64,000 nt of DNA from Talpa occidentalis (Eukaryota; Chordata; Mammalia; Eulipotyphla; Talpidae). Positions 60,961 to 64,000 of this stretch are shown here, in pieces (positions within the stretch are counted from its first letter, which is position 1; each line of letters starts with the position of its first letter). The notes under the pieces are model-generated. The model had not been told where the DNA came from. It saw only the letters and a program-made list of their open reading frames with translations, and did no database searches. The translations under genes were made by a program, and so were the position numbers. The stretch spans positions 74,817,106 to 74,881,105 of the forward strand of contig NW_023601104.1 of assembly GCF_014898055.3 (NCBI RefSeq). Direction: 5' to 3'.

Positions 60961-63899
60961 CCATGACATCACAGAAGACTCAAGCCCCACAAAGACAGTA
61001 GGACCAGCATCCCCTTAGCTGATGGGAAGGGATTTATTTTCTGAACATTAGCAGCCCTAGCAGTACAGACAGGGAGATAGAATGATTGAGATTAAAGTTG
61101 TCAAGGGGCCTGGTTAGACCCTGCTAATAAGAGGATGGATGGCAAAGCATTCAGGGGAAAAGCTGGTCAGGACTGATAGAGTAAGGTCCTCTCAGCCCAA
61201 AGTTTCAAGCCTTTCTCCTCTCTCAGGCATGAGGGCCATGAGGAGAGCCCCTAACCAAGTGGCCTCTGCAGGTGAGGAACTGGACAGTGCTCCCCAGACA
61301 CACCCAGAATAACTGGATCCCCCCACCAAGCTGAAGCAGAGAAGAAACTGGCTAGAGGGGAAGGCTCTGAAGAGGCCCTGTCCTGGGCAAACTGACCCTA
61401 TTTGGGGCCACCTTTTGTTGGGCTGGGCTCGGGTGGGTTCTGACTGCTGGGACCCCCTGTTCCTTTCCCAGAGTCAGTGACCAGTCTGGAGTCCTCTAGG
61501 CTGGGGCGTGGTTAATGTGGCAGCTTCTTGGTCCTTTCAGCAATCCATGTTGGGGGGAGCACAGGAGCGGGGAGATGACCCAAGTGCCCACCAGATTTCC
61601 TCCCTCTCAGACCTCTGCACAAGATAAAGTCAGGCAAGGCTATGCCACAGGACAACAGCATAATAAACTCCCCTCCGGCCTCCTCCCGGGCTCATTGTTC
61701 TATTGCAGGAGTTGTTTTGAGTAGGATCAAAAGGAAGGAAGAGCCCTGTGCTATCAGGCTGGGGAAGAAGGATGCTCTCCTGACCGCTCCTGTTGCCCTT
61801 GGCCACCCTCATTTTAAATGTGAGGAAGCCAAAGGGCAGCATGCAGCCTAACCCCAGCCACATGTGCGAAGCAGCAAGCAGCGCCGTGGCCCCAGACCCT
61901 GGCCAAACCCATTGGCAGCCACCTTGGTTGTCTGGCCTGGGCACTGGGAGGCTCAAGCACAGGGTCAGCATCAGTTGGGGTCAGGGGAGCTGGAAGTGGG
62001 GCCTGCAGTGACTGAGTTAACTATTGTTTACCTGTTCTGCTGAGAACAGAGGTTGTAAGGCCATTGCTGTTGGAAATAGTAGGCCAGAAAAGGAACTTCC
62101 TGGGTTTGGCTGGCCTAGTGCCCACCACTGGAAATACAAGAGTTCAAGTTCTCGGGGAATGTTGTCAACTTCAGGACTTGTGGCCTCTCTTCTGCCCAGC
62201 CCAGGTTCAGGTGCTGGTGTGGGGCAGTGTGCCCCAAGAGCCCCCACAGCTGGATTCCTGGAGAGAACTAGAGCAGAAAGCTTGTCTCTCTCCAGCCCAG
62301 GACTTCAGAGTTGGGAAGGGGGAACTGAGGTTTCTCCTGAGAGACTCTCCGGCTCGGGGCCTCCTTTGCCTCTCTCGGAAGTCTGCCCTGCTCGACGCCC
62401 AGAGTCTGATTCACCAGGTGCCTGGCTGCTGTAGCCCAGTCACCTTTGTCTGGGCTGGAAGCCATGTCTGAGCCATCAAAGGAGCCTCCACGGGAGAGGA
62501 TGTCAATGTGCTTCCTCAACCAGAAAGGTGGCTTGAGTTCGGCCAAAGCAGCCCAAGCAAACAAGCAGAAACCTGTCAATGGAAAGATGGGGGCTGCTGG
62601 GAGATCACACAACAACAAAATGAGAACCATTATCAGTCTCATCCCAGCCCGAAGGAGGGAGAGTCTTTGAAGCCACAGACAGGCTGAACAGAACTTTCCA
62701 CCTGAGAGACAATGAGAAGGGAGGTCAGGCTACACGCAGCCCCACAAAAACTGATCAAAGCCTGCTGCAGAAGGGAGGGGGCGCACAGCTGCAGCCCCAC
62801 TCCCACCACGGGGCCGCCCAGGGCTTTCTGAAGTCAACAGGGCTGCCTTTGCAGGGGCCTGTGGGAAAGCCCACCACAGATGCACAGTGCATCCGAACCC
62901 CCGAGCAGTGCCGGGAGAGGGAAAAAGAAGCCCCTCAGTGGTCCTGAAAAGAAGAGGGAGGGAATCAAAGCACACAGAGAAAGCAAAGACCACCCACCTG
63001 ATGAGCGCCTACCTTTCGGAAACAAACGACGCCCGCTTCCCAGGCACGCCTCTCCAAGAACAAACAGACTGAACACACGGCCTCAAAGCTCAGTGCACAG
63101 GGGGTTTGTGGGAAGCCTGGCCCTTCCAAACACCAGAAGCTTCCTTCAGAGTGTGTTGACCTCCGTGGTGCCTATTGGAACGTGTCCTGGCGTTTACTCA
63201 CCTCCTTGGCATCCTGAGTAGCAGCAAGAAGAAGCCTCATTCAGGGAGGGTCAGGGTCCTATGTGGATGCCTTTAATGTGCTTCTCTCAGTCTGGACATC
63301 AGTGTCTGCCAGGGAATATTCTAGTGGTATCTTCCAGACTGCACCTGGCGAATGAGGGTACCTGTGTGGGCTCTGCCCTGTGCCTCCCTGACCCCTCAAA
63401 GACAGCCTCAGCACCCAGCTGGCCTGGCACCTCTTCCCTACCTGCCCGAAGCTCCCTTTCAGAGGACTGGCACTTTAAGGAGCTCACAGTTTGATTTTTT
63501 TCTGAAATAAGAGCAACAAAGCAAGGCCATCATCCTTTGAGCTCTCCTCAAAAAATAGGAAAACTCCTCTTTCCTCAGGAATAGGTTTGCCAGGGAAGCT
63601 GGAGGGGGCATTATGTGGAAGCCTGAAAGTACTGGGGTGGAGAGGGGCAATACAAGGAGGAGGAAGTGGCTTGCCCAGGAGTACTGGGGGGAACTGAGAT
63701 GAGAAAGTTCTAGAACCTCTGGTTTAACCAGCTGGCATTCTTTCCAAAATTGATGAACAAGATTTAGATAGAGGATCTCAAGGTGGAGAAACAACTACAA
63801 GGAGGTGAGAGGCATCTCCTCTTCCTTTGCCCCCTAAGCTGGATCCTAAAGAGAGGCGGCAGCTGGGAACTGCTCACTGTGCCCCCACCCACTACTCAT
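60961..63899. other. GC-richer stretch without a defensible gene
   Basis: Several open frames of 100-136 codons lie on both strands, mainly in 61.6-63.2 kb. They overlap each other, lack domains, and are what GC-rich DNA gives by chance. No repeat family is recognised. If the window holds exons of a neighbouring gene, this is a plausible place, but I cannot mark any. Confidence 0.35.
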
Positions 63900-64000
63900 T
63901 AAGAGATTTCCACTTCTTCCTTCTTTACCCATGAGATGGATGAAATTGTCTCCACTTTATAGGTAACAAGACAGAGATTCGAGAGGTGACCCAGCTCTCC
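63900..64000 (-). repeat. MIR relic, antisense, cut by the window end
   Basis: Decayed reversed MIR core: 'acccatgagatggatgaaat', 'ctccactttataggtaacaa', 'gagaggtgacccagctc'. Confidence 0.5.

Noticed and set aside
62024..62642. Overlapping 124-136-codon frames as exons
   Set aside because: They overlap on both strands in GC-rich DNA, lack domains, and no splice pair fits them.

Overview
This 64 kb window is nuclear DNA of a placental mammal. It holds MIR and L2 relics, MER5A-type hAT fossils, MaLR LTRs, L1 3' ends with intact poly-A tails, microsatellites, and many copies of one tRNA-derived SINE. The SINE head (a 'GGTGGCGCAG...GTTGAG' A box and a 'GGTTCGATCCC' B box) resembles the tRNA-Glu-like SINEs of laurasiatherian mammals. 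I cannot place it in any family I know in detail (not Alu, B1/B2, CHR, PRE-1, ERE, VES or Rhin-1 as I remember them), so I do not name a species. There are no bacterial genes, operons, CRISPR arrays or phage features.

I find no protein-coding gene I can defend. The long open frames lie in L1 ORF2 remnants (about 5.2, 32.3, 36.1, 52.7 and 58.7 kb), in SINEs, or in low-complexity GC- or CT-rich DNA. No frame shows a recognisable domain joined to splice sites. The window is best read as intergenic or intronic sequence.

Layout: 0-1 kb holds a 102-bp inverted duplication flanking a mariner-like MITE. 2-9 kb holds two SINEs of one subfamily, MER5A and an old antisense L1. 9-17 kb holds MIR/L2 relics, an old LTR and two SINEs. 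17-20.3 kb is a decayed ancient L1 carrying a nested SINE. 23-26.4 kb holds L2, MER5A and MIR pieces. At 28.5 kb there is a complete solo LTR. 31.6-32.7 kb has a SINE then a truncated L1; 34.9-37.1 kb has a SINE, a truncated L1 and an old LINE. At 43.3 kb there is a second complete solo LTR with a purine/pyrimidine minisatellite. 48-54 kb holds a MaLR LTR, MIRs, a long L2 3' end and an L1 with a nested SINE. 56.6-61 kb holds an L1 3' UTR stub, an old L1 and an MLT1-type LTR. 61-63.9 kb is more GC-rich, with no repeat I can name.

The best-supported observations are structural: the inverted duplication, two minus-strand solo LTRs each with a perfect 5-bp target duplication, eight SINE copies that fall into two diagnostic subfamilies, and an L1 lineage whose 3' UTR can form a G-quadruplex. 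Names of ancient families rest on remembered consensus sequences and would need a repeat-library search to confirm.
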